NCBI GenBank assembly: GCA_902787185.1
Contig: CADAFP010000005.1
Coordinates: forward strand, 1 to 64,000
Reading direction: 5' to 3'
DNA: 64,000 nt
Origin: an uncultured Bacteroidales bacterium
Lineage (GTDB): Bacteria; Bacteroidota; Bacteroidia; Bacteroidales; Muribaculaceae
Under the pieces are notes generated by a model, which was not told the origin of the DNA, did no database searches, and saw nothing but the letters and a program-made list of their open reading frames with translations. Shown here piece by piece: positions 15,930-23,905 of the stretch (within the stretch, counting starts at the first letter, position 1; the number at the start of each line of letters is the position of its first letter). The translations under genes were made by a program, and so were the position numbers.

Positions 15930-16894
15930 TATCTCCTGAATTGGCTGAGCAAACCGTTCATAAAGAACAGATAGGCCCCACCGTCATAATACCAATATTC
16001 CCTCATACCCCCTTGTTCGGGGTTCTCGCTAATGCGCTTGGGATTACCCATCGCCAGACGGCATTCCTCCTTGGTCATCCCGACAGCCACCTGGGCACGC
16101 TTAATGCGTTCCCAGTTCTCGTCGCTGATTTCAGGATAGGCCAGCCGCGGATCGGCCGCCACAAACAGGGCGTCAAAACTACGTCCCAGCATCGTCGAAG
16201 CGTTGTCGCTCATCCACACCATCGCCTGCTTGTTGTCGTCGGCCGTGGTGAAGTGGACGCGCAGCGGCAACACCGCATTGCCAGGCAGCACATTGTCGAT
16301 GTGCACCTTGATGAAATGCCTGCCGTCCATCATCTGCTCGGTCTGGCGGTCATACCAGATGCCAGTGCGGATATAGTAATCCTTCCCAGTCACTTGACGG
16401 GCGACATGATCGACCATGTCCATGTCGATGAGCATGGGTATCGAGAAAGACCGCCCAAAGTCGCCTATGGTCTTGCCCGTGCGATAGACGTACAGATTAT
16501 TGCCATCGGAGAAGCGCAGATTGACCGTGTTGCGGTTGTCATAGATGCCGCCCGTGTCATATCCCACATAGGAGAGTTCACGGCCAGCAAGGGTCACCGT
16601 GTCGATGTCGTAATCGCTCGAATGGGCGAACAAGAGTCGCAACTGGTCGTCGGCCACCCAAAAGCGCTTGCCCGCTTTCCATGCGGGCACCGAGTCATAG
16701 AAAGCATCAAGCGTTATCACCTTCTCCTGGTTGTCCACCTTGCTGATCGCCTTGCGGACATCCTTGTCGGTCACCCGCTCGGTCACCTCGATGCCGGTAC
16801 CGCAAGACACCAACAGAGATGCCGCAGCGATACAGCCGAGCACGTCAAGATGACGCCGGCGTGTATATAGAAGATGCGCCCGATGCCATGCCAT
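15929..16894 (-). CDS. Lipoprotein with BamE-like C-terminal motif, unknown function
   Basis: A 321-aa predicted lipoprotein: basic N-terminus, hydrophobic stretch and a lipobox ending at Cys31 (LLVSCG). The middle region is not recognised. The C-terminal portion (VAVGMTKEECRLAMGNPKRI ... EYWYYDGGAYLFF) has the SmpA/OmlA-like pattern of BamE-related proteins, in which a GMTxxEVxxxLGxP helix precedes a small beta sheet. A role at the outer membrane is inferred. Its ATG directly abuts the stop of the neighbouring lipoprotein gene, so the two are probably co-translated. Confidence 0.72.
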   Translation of the reverse strand: MAWHRAHLLYTRRRHLDVLGCIAAASLLVSCGTGIEVTERVTDKDVRKAISKVDNQEKVITLDAFYDSVPAWKAGKRFWVADDQLRLLFAHSSDYDIDTVTLAGRELSYVGYDTGGIYDNRNTVNLRFSDGNNLYVYRTGKTIGDFGRSFSIPMLIDMDMVDHVARQVTGKDYYIRTGIWYDRQTEQMMDGRHFIKVHIDNVLPGNAVLPLRVHFTTADDNKQAMVWMSDNASTMLGRSFDALFVAADPRLAYPEISDENWERIKRAQVAVGMTKEECRLAMGNPKRISENPEQGGMREYWYYDGGAYLFFMNGLLSQFRR

Positions 16895-17296
16895 TTATTT
16901 TTCGTTTTCGTTTATCTCATCGATAGCGTCGGTGACGGTAGCGATGTCCACGCCACGTTTCATCACATCTTTAGCAATATCGTTGAGGACCTCTTCCTTC
17001 TTGGCACCAGCATTCATCCTGAGTGTAGCGATGTAGGGAGCGTTGCGCTTGCGTGACTCCTTCAACGCCTTGCGGAAGTCGGCAATAGCAGCCGAATCGC
17101 CGGCGGCGATGAGGCGGTTCTCCATGGAATGGATACTGTCATCCAAAGCGATGACCGCAGCCGAGTCCTTCATTTCACACAGGCGGTCCAGTTCCTTAGC
17201 CATATTCTCGGCTTGAGATTTGCCACTTGTTGTGTTGTTACATCCCACTAATGAAACGGCTACAGCAGCCGTCATAATCAATAAAATCTTTTTCAT
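16895..17296 (-). CDS. Small helical lipoprotein, unknown function
   Basis: A 133-aa predicted lipoprotein. I start at ATG 17296 (MKKILLIMTAAVAVSLVGC), which gives a clean signal peptide and lipobox SLVGC; a TTG nine codons earlier is less likely. The mature part is charged and helical with DSAAVIALDDSIHSMENRL, without a recognisable domain. It lies between the TSCPD gene (28 bp upstream) and the BamE-like lipoprotein gene, with which it has no gap. Confidence 0.72.
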   Translation of the reverse strand: MKKILLIMTAAVAVSLVGCNNTTSGKSQAENMAKELDRLCEMKDSAAVIALDDSIHSMENRLIAAGDSAAIADFRKALKESRKRNAPYIATLRMNAGAKKEEVLNDIAKDVMKRGVDIATVTDAIDEINENEK

Positions 17297-17324
17297 ATTT
17301 TTCTTTAAATCATTTATAATCAAT

Positions 17325-17579
17325 TTATTTGTTATCCAGGGCTTGAGTCAGCGCCTGCGCCATCTGGTCAGGGCATGACGTGTTCTTATAGCCACACCTG
17401 ATGCCGCGCAGCTTTTTGACAGCCTCGGTAGCCTTCATGCCACGCAGCAGCACCGATATGGCCTGAAGGTTGCCATGACATCCACCCGTGAAAATGACAT
17501 CACCAATCACACCGTTCTCGTCGATTTCAAAATCTATCTGAGAAGAGCAGGTTCCTTGTGTATAATAAGTGTATCGCAT
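17325..17579 (-). CDS. TSCPD-domain protein (TIGR03905 type)
   Basis: An 84-aa protein consisting only of a TSCPD domain, which elsewhere is the C-terminal zinc-binding part of some vitamin B12-dependent ribonucleotide reductases. Conserved features are TQGTCSSQI, TGGCHGNLQAISVLLRGM and the C-terminal CGYKNTSCPDQMAQAL. A stand-alone copy of this kind is common in anaerobes; its job is not established. It sits 16 bp downstream of the Crp/Fnr gene. Confidence 0.85.
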   Translation of the reverse strand: MRYTYYTQGTCSSQIDFEIDENGVIGDVIFTGGCHGNLQAISVLLRGMKATEAVKKLRGIRCGYKNTSCPDQMAQALTQALDNK

Positions 17580-17595
17580 GAGATATTCGTCGCCT

Positions 17596-18273
17596 TTACA
17601 GCGTCAGTTCCTTTAATAATCCGTTGTAATCCAATATCCTCAGTTCGTTGCTGTCGTACTCCACAATGCCCTCGTCGCTAAGCTTGTTGAGCGTGTTGAT
17701 GAGCGTTGTGCGCTGTGTTCCCAGCAGTGTGGAAAGGTCCTTCTGTTTATAACGCAGGAGCACATCGGTAGCGCCATTGACAACCAGCAAATCTAACAGC
17801 ATGGCCAAGCGTTCGGTCACCGTCCCTTCCTTGACCGCCAGCACGAGAGATGTTCCCCGCTGGCTGCCGGTTGACAGGTAATTCAAGATATTGAACAGGA
17901 ACACCTTGTCGCTGCACACCATCTTGATGTAGTCACTCTTGCGCAACTGCAGGATGCCGCATGAGCCATTGGCCACAGCCGTGTACGGGTAATTGTTCTC
18001 GCGGCCAAACAGGCAGTCTGCCGCCAGCACGTGAGGAGAAGACACGGTCTGATGAAGGGAGACCTTCAGATTTGGGAATGGTGTCTCGAGCTGAACTTGT
18101 CCCGAGACGACAAACTTGACATGAGTACAAGGCTCTCCAGCTGTAAAAATCTGTTCGCCGCCATTAAATTTGAGAAAATGGAAGGGCAATTTCTCGACCA
18201 ACGCGGTAATCTTGTCCGCACTGATGCCTTGGAACAGCGGCAGCTGCATCAACTGTTGATACTTGTTGTTCAT
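17596..18273 (-). CDS. Crp/Fnr family transcriptional regulator
   Basis: A 225-aa regulator with an N-terminal cyclic-nucleotide-binding-like barrel (about 10-125) and a C-terminal winged helix-turn-helix (about 150-220; KQKDLSTLLGTQRTTLINTLNKL is the recognition region, split over two helices). The N-terminus lacks the four-cysteine iron-sulfur motif of Fnr, so the ligand is unknown. Neighbouring TSCPD, lipoprotein and hemerythrin genes suggest a stress or redox link, but this is only positional. It starts 13 bp after hisS. Confidence 0.87.
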   Translation of the reverse strand: MNNKYQQLMQLPLFQGISADKITALVEKLPFHFLKFNGGEQIFTAGEPCTHVKFVVSGQVQLETPFPNLKVSLHQTVSSPHVLAADCLFGRENNYPYTAVANGSCGILQLRKSDYIKMVCSDKVFLFNILNYLSTGSQRGTSLVLAVKEGTVTERLAMLLDLLVVNGATDVLLRYKQKDLSTLLGTQRTTLINTLNKLSDEGIVEYDSNELRILDYNGLLKELTL

Positions 18274-18286
18274 GTCACAGTGATGA

Positions 18287-19651
18287 TTACTTTGCCAGTT
18301 GTTCGATAACCTGTGCGACGGTCAGCGTCTGCTGCTCGCCAGTGGCCATGTTCTTGAGGGCGATGATGCCGTTCTGCACCTCCTCAGCACCAACGATGGC
18401 GACATAGGGAATCTGCCTGTCATTGGCATAGTTCATCTGCTTCTTCATCTTCGCGCAGTCAGGATACAGCTCGGCACTGATGCCTGCACGGCGCAATGCC
18501 ATGATGTGGCCTAATGACGCCGCAGCCTCCTGCTCGCCGAAGTTGACAAACATCACGCGGGCTGTTGCCATCGTGTCGGCAGGATAGAGGTCGAGCGCAT
18601 TTAACACATCATAGATGCGGTCGGCGCCAAAGCTGATGCCCACGCCCGACAAACCCGGCATACCGAACACGCCTGTCAGGTTATCATAGCGTCCACCACC
18701 GGTGATGCTGCCAATAGCCACATCAAGGGCCTTGACCTCGAGGATGGTGCCCGTATAATAGTTCAATCCACGAGCCAGCGACACATCCAGTTCCACTTGA
18801 GCGCGTGTGCCAAGGGCCTTCACATGGTCAAGCACATAACGCATTTCCTCGATGCCCTTCATGCCCACCTCACTGCTTGCCAGCATGGCCGACAGCGATG
18901 TGAGGCGCTCCTCGTTGGTGCCGTCAAGGGCCAACAGGGGCTGCAGGGTGGCTATGGCCTCGTCGCTCAGCCCTTTCTCCTTCAACTCGGCATTCACGTT
19001 GTCGATGCCAATCTTGTCGAGTTTGTCGATGGCTACGGTGATGTCAATAATCTTGTCGGCTGCACCGATGATCTCGGCAATGCCACTCAGGATCTTGCGG
19101 TTGTTGAGTTTGATAGCGACATTGATGTTGAAGCGGTTGAACACCTCGTCAATCATCGTCACCAGTTCCACCTCGTTGAGCAGCGAGTCGCTGCCGACGA
19201 TGTCCGCGTCACACTGGTAGAACTCGCGGTAACGGCCCTTTTGGGGGCGGTCGGCACGCCAAACGGGCTGCACCTGATAGCGCTTGAAGGGCATCTGCAG
19301 GTCGTTGCGGTGCTGGACCACATAGCGTGCAAAGGGCACGGTGAGGTCATAGCGCAGGCCCTTCTCGCTGATCTTGGTGGTCAAGTGGAGCGAGTCGTGG
19401 GCCGACAGCAGGTCGTCGGGGGCGTCCTTCAGGTAGTCACCACTGTTGAGAATCTTGAATAACAGTTTATCGCCTTCCTCGCCATACTTGCCCATCAATG
19501 TAGAGAGGTTTTCGATGGCAGGCGTCTCAATCTGTTGGAATCCGTAAAGCAGAAATACGTCCTTGATTGTGTTGAAGATATAGTTGCGGCGCGCCATCTC
19601 GATGGGCGAGAAGTCGCGTGTCCCCTTGGGAATGGATGGTTTTTGTGCCAT
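18287..19651 (-). CDS. hisS: Histidine--tRNA ligase
   Basis: Class II aminoacyl-tRNA synthetase that charges tRNA-His. The 454-aa protein has the family motifs GTRDFSP (8-14), the motif 2 region [20 protein letters not shown], the histidine-binding [10 protein letters not shown] and GGGRYDNL, motif 3 [11 protein letters not shown] and a C-terminal anticodon-binding domain. Length is usual. It starts at ATG 19651, 49 bp after the membrane protease gene. Confidence 0.97.
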   Translation of the reverse strand: MAQKPSIPKGTRDFSPIEMARRNYIFNTIKDVFLLYGFQQIETPAIENLSTLMGKYGEEGDKLLFKILNSGDYLKDAPDDLLSAHDSLHLTTKISEKGLRYDLTVPFARYVVQHRNDLQMPFKRYQVQPVWRADRPQKGRYREFYQCDADIVGSDSLLNEVELVTMIDEVFNRFNINVAIKLNNRKILSGIAEIIGAADKIIDITVAIDKLDKIGIDNVNAELKEKGLSDEAIATLQPLLALDGTNEERLTSLSAMLASSEVGMKGIEEMRYVLDHVKALGTRAQVELDVSLARGLNYYTGTILEVKALDVAIGSITGGGRYDNLTGVFGMPGLSGVGISFGADRIYDVLNALDLYPADTMATARVMFVNFGEQEAAASLGHIMALRRAGISAELYPDCAKMKKQMNYANDRQIPYVAIVGAEEVQNGIIALKNMATGEQQTLTVAQVIEQLAK

Positions 19652-19700
19652 TACCTTTTTATGTATCGAATACTTATATAATATGTGTTATACTTGGTTA

Positions 19701-20381
19701 TTATCTCCTGTTTCCGCCCAAGAACATTGCCGCATAATAAATTAATGTGGCAAGAGAGCCGATGGCGGCAACGACATAGGTGTAGGCTGCTGCACGCAGA
19801 GCGTCCTTGGCATAAGTGAGCTGCTGACCGCTGACGAGGCCTGACGACTCGAGCCACTTGGTGGCACGGCGGCTGGCATCCACCTCGACGGGCAAGGTCA
19901 CAAAGCTGAACGCCACGGTCAATGCGAACAGAGCGAGAGCGATATACAAGGGCAGCGGCGTCATCTCATATAACACGATGCCAGCTACCAGCAGCCAATT
20001 AATGGTGTTGGAGGCAAAAGACACGATGGGCACCATCTTGGAGCGCAGTTGCAACATGCTGTAGCCCACCTTGTGCTGAATAGCGTGACCGCACTCATGG
20101 GCGGCAACGGCTGCGGCAGCAATGCTGTTGGTGCCATAGACGGGCTCACTCAGGTTTACCGTCCTGTTGGCGGGGTTGAAATGGTCGGTCAACTGGCCGC
20201 TCACACTGGTCACCTGCACGTCACCACATCCGTTCTGCTGCAACATGGCGTTGGCAATGTCACGTCCAGCCATGGGAACCCCCAAGGGCACCTTGCTATA
20301 CTTGGAGAATTTTGACTTGAGGGAGCTCTGAACAATCATGCTCAGAATGGCGATGGCTCCCATTAAAATATAGGCAAACAT
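19701..20381 (-). CDS. Membrane zinc metallopeptidase (YugP-like)
   Basis: A 226-aa integral membrane protein with hydrophobic segments at about 1-18, 120-145, 150-170 and 195-220. The zinc motif HECGH is at 95-99 between the first and second groups of segments, typical of the YugP/DUF2268-like neutral zinc metallopeptidase family. Its natural substrates are not known. It is the first gene of the long leftward series, with a TAACTTTG -7 box 105 bp upstream. Confidence 0.88.
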   Translation of the reverse strand: MFAYILMGAIAILSMIVQSSLKSKFSKYSKVPLGVPMAGRDIANAMLQQNGCGDVQVTSVSGQLTDHFNPANRTVNLSEPVYGTNSIAAAAVAAHECGHAIQHKVGYSMLQLRSKMVPIVSFASNTINWLLVAGIVLYEMTPLPLYIALALFALTVAFSFVTLPVEVDASRRATKWLESSGLVSGQQLTYAKDALRAAAYTYVVAAIGSLATLIYYAAMFLGGNRR

Positions 20382-20486
20382 TTTGTCAATTTTTAGTTGT
20401 TAGACGTTAGTTTTCAATTTTTTGGCGCAGAAGGCCGCTTTGGCACGAAAGTTGTATTTCCTCATGCCGGACAACATTCTGCACCG

Positions 20487-20494
20487 CAAAGTTA
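20487..20494 (-). promoter_or_regulatory. Promoter -7 box for the membrane protease/hisS series
   Basis: TAACTTTG on the minus strand, about 105 bp before the start at 20381. It fits TAnnTTTG; a -33 box is not obvious. Confidence 0.45.
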
Positions 20495-20566
20495 TAGTTT
20501 TTTGTCCGCAAAATAGCCCAAAAGGGCAATAAAAGTGCTAAAAAATGAAAAATGAGACCAAAAAAG

Positions 20567-20597
20567 TTTGGTAATTCAAAAATAGCCGTTACATTTG
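20567..20597 (+). promoter_or_regulatory. Promoter for the 20653 lipoprotein gene
   Basis: TTTG (20567-20570), 19-bp spacer, TACATTTG (20590-20597): full consensus. It leaves a leader of roughly 50 nt before the ATG at 20653. Confidence 0.75.
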
Positions 20598-20652
20598 CGG
20601 CGTTGAATTTTAGTTTTATTATTAATCATTTAAATCAAAAAGTTGTTTTATT

Positions 20653-21201
20653 ATGAAGAAGTTTTTATTGATGTTTGCAGCTGTTGCTGCTATCGCATTT
20701 GTTAGTTGCAAGACCGAGACCAAGCCTGCTGCTGAGGAAGTTGCTCCCGAGCAGACCGAAGAGGTAGCTCCCACCGTTGAGAGCGTTGCTGCCGACCTGC
20801 TGAACTGCGCTGACGAGACAAGTGCACTTAACCTGCTTAATGGTTTGAAGGAAAAGGCTCAGGCTTTCTTGGATGGTGGTGACCAGGCTGGTTACTTCAA
20901 CATCATCAACATCCTGAAGACCGTTTGGGAGAACAACAAGGAGGCCCTCCTCGCTAAGATCCCGACCCTGGCAGATAAGATGACTGAATTCATTGATGTT
21001 CCCGAGAACCTGAAGGCTGGTTTTGCTGATTTCGTAGCAAAGCAGGCTGCTGAGAAGGTTGGTGAGGCTGTTGACGCTGCTGGCGAGAAGGTTGATGCCG
21101 CTAAGGAGGCTGTTCAGGATGCCGCTGGTAACGCCGTTGACGCCGCTAAGGATAAAGGCGCTGAGGCTGCTCAGGCTGTAGCTGACGAGCTCAAGAAGTA
21201 A
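20653..21201 (+). CDS. Lipoprotein with an unnamed helical domain and alanine-rich tail
   Basis: A 182-aa predicted lipoprotein: signal with lipobox AFVSC (Cys19), an acidic linker, then about 45-130 (VESVAADLLNCADETSALNLLNG ... LKAGFADFV) which is repeated almost position by position in the next gene, and a C-terminal alanine-rich helical tail (DAAGEKVDAAKEAVQDAAG) like LEA-type 11-residue repeats. I do not recognise the central domain. The last 63 bases of the gene recur, diverged, at 23609-23671 after the broken group II intron, so a further copy of the gene once lay there. A strong promoter precedes it. Confidence 0.8.
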   Translation: MKKFLLMFAAVAAIAFVSCKTETKPAAEEVAPEQTEEVAPTVESVAADLLNCADETSALNLLNGLKEKAQAFLDGGDQAGYFNIINILKTVWENNKEALLAKIPTLADKMTEFIDVPENLKAGFADFVAKQAAEKVGEAVDAAGEKVDAAKEAVQDAAGNAVDAAKDKGAEAAQAVADELKK

Positions 21202-21293
21202 TCTGAGAAAACAAGATTAATCCTTAATACAAATCAGGGCTGGCTCTTACTGTTATTATATTCTTCACTCAGTTTAAAGATAAAGAATTCAGA

Positions 21294-21325
21294 TTTGTTT
21301 TTCCAAAAATGAATTACTAATTTTG
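21294..21325 (+). promoter_or_regulatory. Promoter for the zinc-ribbon gene
   Basis: TTTG (21294-21297), 20-bp spacer, TAATTTTG (21318-21325). Transcription from here would begin about 20 nt before ATG 21353, which supports that start over any earlier codon. Confidence 0.75.
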
Positions 21326-21352
21326 CAGAATCGAAAATATAAACTTATCAAT

Positions 21353-22543
21353 ATGGCACTAATTAAATGTATTGAATGTGGTCAGATGGTATCTGATAGA
21401 GCAAAGGCTTGCCCTCATTGTGGCTATCCTTTAGCATCCTCAAATGGAGGTATTGAGACGACTACACCTCAAAAGGATATTGAACATGAGTATAATTACA
21501 GTTTTGACGAAGATAAAGAGTCCAACAATAAAACTCTTTGGATAATTCTTGCTTCAATTCTAGCATTAGTCGCAATCGGAGGTGTTTTCTATTTATATCA
21601 AATCGATTTCTTTAATCATGAGACTGGATCATCAGAAACTATAGATGAGACTATTCTTGTTGAAGCTGCTCCTGTAGCTGATTACACTGTTGATGGCGTA
21701 GCTGCTGAATTGTTGAACTGTACTGATGAGGCTTCTGCTCTTAACTTCCTCGATGGCATCCAGGCAAAGGCTGTTGAGTTGCTGAATGCTGGAGATATGG
21801 ATGGCTACTTCAAAATCATCAACACACTGAGGATAGTATGGGGCAAAAACAAGAATGCCATTATCGCCAAGATACCACCCTTGGCCGAGAAAATGAGTTA
21901 TTATACAAGTGTACCTGATGCTCTGAAAGCTGGTTTCACCGAGTACGTATCTGCCAATGGCGGTGATCTTGTCACTGACGAAATTACGATAGAGAACAGT
22001 GAGCAAAAGGGATCTGTAAATAACACTCAATTAACCAGCCAAAAGGCGCAAGGAACATATATGTTTGAAGCATCAAAACAAATTTATAAAGAATCATATG
22101 AAACATATCAACTGCCAAATGGTGGATTCGGCTATCGAAGCAAAGGTTATAACAAACCTGATGGATATGAGAAATGGATAGACTATGTTGTAGTCATGGA
22201 AGATGGCCGCGTCGTTAAGATTAGTCCCCATGGAAGTCCTGTATATATTGGAAAGGTCCAAATGATATCACAAAATGCATTCATTATCGTTGATGCGCCT
22301 TCGAATTCGTCTATTGGAGATTATTGTCACTATTATAAAGGTGATTCTCGTAATGTAGGCAGCCTTAGTAGTAATGGTTTGGATCTTTTCTACAAACCAG
22401 TCTTTGATATCAACGAGAAAAGAGTTTATCGAAATAGAAAAGATTATGATAACAGAGATATCCAAGAATCTGAATATCTTATTTTCGATCATGTTTCTCA
22501 AATACACACATCCAATGATACGGAATATAAAAATTTCAAATAA
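21353..22543 (+). CDS. Zinc-ribbon membrane protein sharing a domain with the preceding lipoprotein
   Basis: A 396-aa protein starting at ATG 21353. Residues 1-26 are a zinc ribbon (CIECGQMVSDRAKACPHCGYP); one membrane segment follows at about 62-82 (LWIILASILALVAIGGVFYLY); about 105-200 repeat the unnamed domain of the 20653 protein (VDGVAAELLNCTDEASALNFLDG ... LKAGFTEYV); the remaining half is a beta-rich region without a match. The gene is more AT-rich and ends at a perfect 20-bp terminator stem. The arrangement of a cytosolic zinc ribbon with an outer domain suggests an envelope sensor or anchor, which is inference. Confidence 0.75.
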   Translation: MALIKCIECGQMVSDRAKACPHCGYPLASSNGGIETTTPQKDIEHEYNYSFDEDKESNNKTLWIILASILALVAIGGVFYLYQIDFFNHETGSSETIDETILVEAAPVADYTVDGVAAELLNCTDEASALNFLDGIQAKAVELLNAGDMDGYFKIINTLRIVWGKNKNAIIAKIPPLAEKMSYYTSVPDALKAGFTEYVSANGGDLVTDEITIENSEQKGSVNNTQLTSQKAQGTYMFEASKQIYKESYETYQLPNGGFGYRSKGYNKPDGYEKWIDYVVVMEDGRVVKISPHGSPVYIGKVQMISQNAFIIVDAPSNSSIGDYCHYYKGDSRNVGSLSSNGLDLFYKPVFDINEKRVYRNRKDYDNRDIQESEYLIFDHVSQIHTSNDTEYKNFK

Positions 22544-22582
22544 ATAATTATGGCAGGTCAACTGACCTGCCATAATTATTTA
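22541..22582 (+). terminator. 20-bp perfect terminator stem
   Basis: Bases 22541-22560 pair perfectly with 22563-22582 (core GGCAGGTCA-AC-TGACCTGCC) and begin within the stop codon of the zinc-ribbon gene. An AT-rich tail follows. The group II intron remnant starts immediately after it. Confidence 0.85.
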
Positions 22583-22584
22583 TA

Positions 22585-23611
22585 GCTGTACGCACGGCAT
22601 GGTCATGTTCTAACGGGTGTAAGTCCCGAGCGCACCCTAATGGCGGGAAGCGCATAGCCAAAGACAAGGGCGTTGCGGTGACGCAGGGTCTGAAGGAAGT
22701 CGGCGGCAAATCCCTGGCTCGACGAACAGGAACTTGATACAAGGCTGGCTGACAGGAGGTGAGTCTGCAGCACAAGACAAAGCCCTATAGCCATTCGGAC
22801 TGTCAGCAAGTAAATCAAGCGAGCATAAGGGTGAAAGAGCATGGTCTTATCCGTGGAGATCTCATGGGCGAGGCGAAAAAAATAGCCAAGCAGTAACAAC
22901 GAACCATGAGAAGTCAGCAGAGGCCATAGTACCGAGGGGTTAAAGCTCGTTCTTCTCGGGAAGGGCCGAACATAAGTTAAACGAGCGGAAACGTAAAATC
23001 ACCGAATCAATGGAAAGAAAGCAGAAAACAGAAGAAAGCTTCCTGCAAAGAGACAGGTCGGAAACCGAAGGGTATGCAGGAGCGGGCACATCGATTGGGA
23101 TGGTAGCGAACGAGTTCGTGGAAGTGCAATTATCGGCAACGCGGATGCTGGAGTACATCCTGACTCCCGACAACCTCAACCGAGCGTATAAACAGGTAGT
23201 TGGCAATAGGGGGAGTGGTGGAATCGATAGCATGGAAGTGGAAGAACTGCTCCCGTGGCTACATGACCACAAGGATGAACTGGTATCCAAGTTGGAGCGG
23301 GGACGTTACCGTCCCCATCCAGTGCGTCGAGTGGAGATACCGAAAGAGAACGGCAAAGTGCGTCCTTTGGGCATCCCGACGGTAGTTGACCGCTTTGTCC
23401 AGCAGGCGATAGCACAGGTGTTGACGGTTGTGTATGAGCCGCAGTTCAGTGACGACAGCTTTGGCTTCCGTCCCGGCCGCAGCGCCCATGACGCATTGCG
23501 TCGTGTGCAGGAATATGCTGACGCGGGCTACCGCTATTGCGTTGACCTCGACCTTGCGAGTTACTTTGACAGCGTGAACCACAGCAAACTGATACAGGTG
23601 CTGTCGGAGAC
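22585..23611 (+). mobile_element. Group II intron remnant, 5' part only
   Basis: About 425 bases of structured, GC-rich non-coding sequence (for example GGGTGTAAGTCCCG at about 22616) precede a maturase-type reverse transcriptase open frame, the usual layout of a bacterial group II intron. The element stops inside the reverse transcriptase; the RT active site, maturase region and catalytic domains V/VI are gone. The left end lies directly behind an intrinsic terminator stem, the insertion preference known for class C introns, but I cannot assign the class. At about 23609 it joins the 3' end of a lipoprotein gene. Confidence 0.75.
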
Positions 23612-23651
23612 GCTGCCAAGGACAAGGCTGCCGACGCTGCTCAGAAGGTAG
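23010..23651 (+). pseudogene. Truncated group II intron reverse transcriptase/maturase
   Basis: An open frame of 213 codons. The first about 200 residues are a clear LtrA-type RT: NLNRAYKQVVGNRGSGGIDSM, RPLGIPTVVDRFVQQAIAQVL (RT2), DSFGFRPGRSAHDAL and YCVDLDLASYFDSVNH (RT3). It then ends within LIQVLSET; the final dozen residues are read out of frame from a foreign gene tail. The YADD catalytic motif, X/maturase domain and any endonuclease are missing, so the product cannot move the intron. Full-length relatives are about twice to three times as long. Confidence 0.88.
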
Positions 23652-23671
23652 CTGACGAGCTCAAGAAGTAA
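23609..23671 (+). pseudogene. 3' fragment of a paralogue of the 20653 lipoprotein gene
   Basis: Read in the frame starting at 23609 this gives DAAKDKAADAAQKVADELKK and a stop, against DAAKDKGAEAAQAVADELKK at the end of the 20653 gene. The last 24 bases are identical (21178-21201 versus 23648-23671), with 52 of 63 bases equal overall. Sequence after the two stops differs, so this is the tail of a separate paralogue whose 5' part was lost at the intron junction. Confidence 0.85.
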
Positions 23672-23719
23672 TTCGGGCAATCGTCAAGAGAAGAAAGACA
23701 TTTAACCCTATATAATGCG

Positions 23720-23750
23720 ATTAGGGCCGTTCGATAGGAGCGGCCCTAAT
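23720..23750 (+). terminator. Terminator stem after the gene fragment
   Basis: ATTAGGGCCG (23720-23729) pairs with CGGCCCTAAT (23741-23750), followed by an AT-rich tail. It probably terminated the lost lipoprotein paralogue. Confidence 0.65.
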
Positions 23751-23784
23751 TGTATTATTTCCCAAGAGACACCAATAAACAATA

Positions 23785-23869
23785 CGGTGGTGCGTTCGGG
23801 ACTATTTTCATGCTCTATTGCACCACCGCATTGATTCAGTAATTTTGCGTTAACGCGCTTTTTGAGCGC
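23785..23869 (+). promoter_or_regulatory. Orphan promoter flanked by hairpins
   Basis: TTG (23818-23820), 19 bp, TAATTTTG (23840-23847) is a promoter-like pair with no rightward gene after it. It lies between the stem CGGTGGTGC/GCACCACCG (23785-23793/23820-23828) and a palindrome GCGTTAACGC plus stem GCGCT/AGCGC (23855-23869). The last stem may instead end transcription of the leftward gene at 23906. Confidence 0.35.
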
Positions 23870-23905
23870 ATCACAACTACTCACATTATATAATTTGGGT
23901 AGAAA

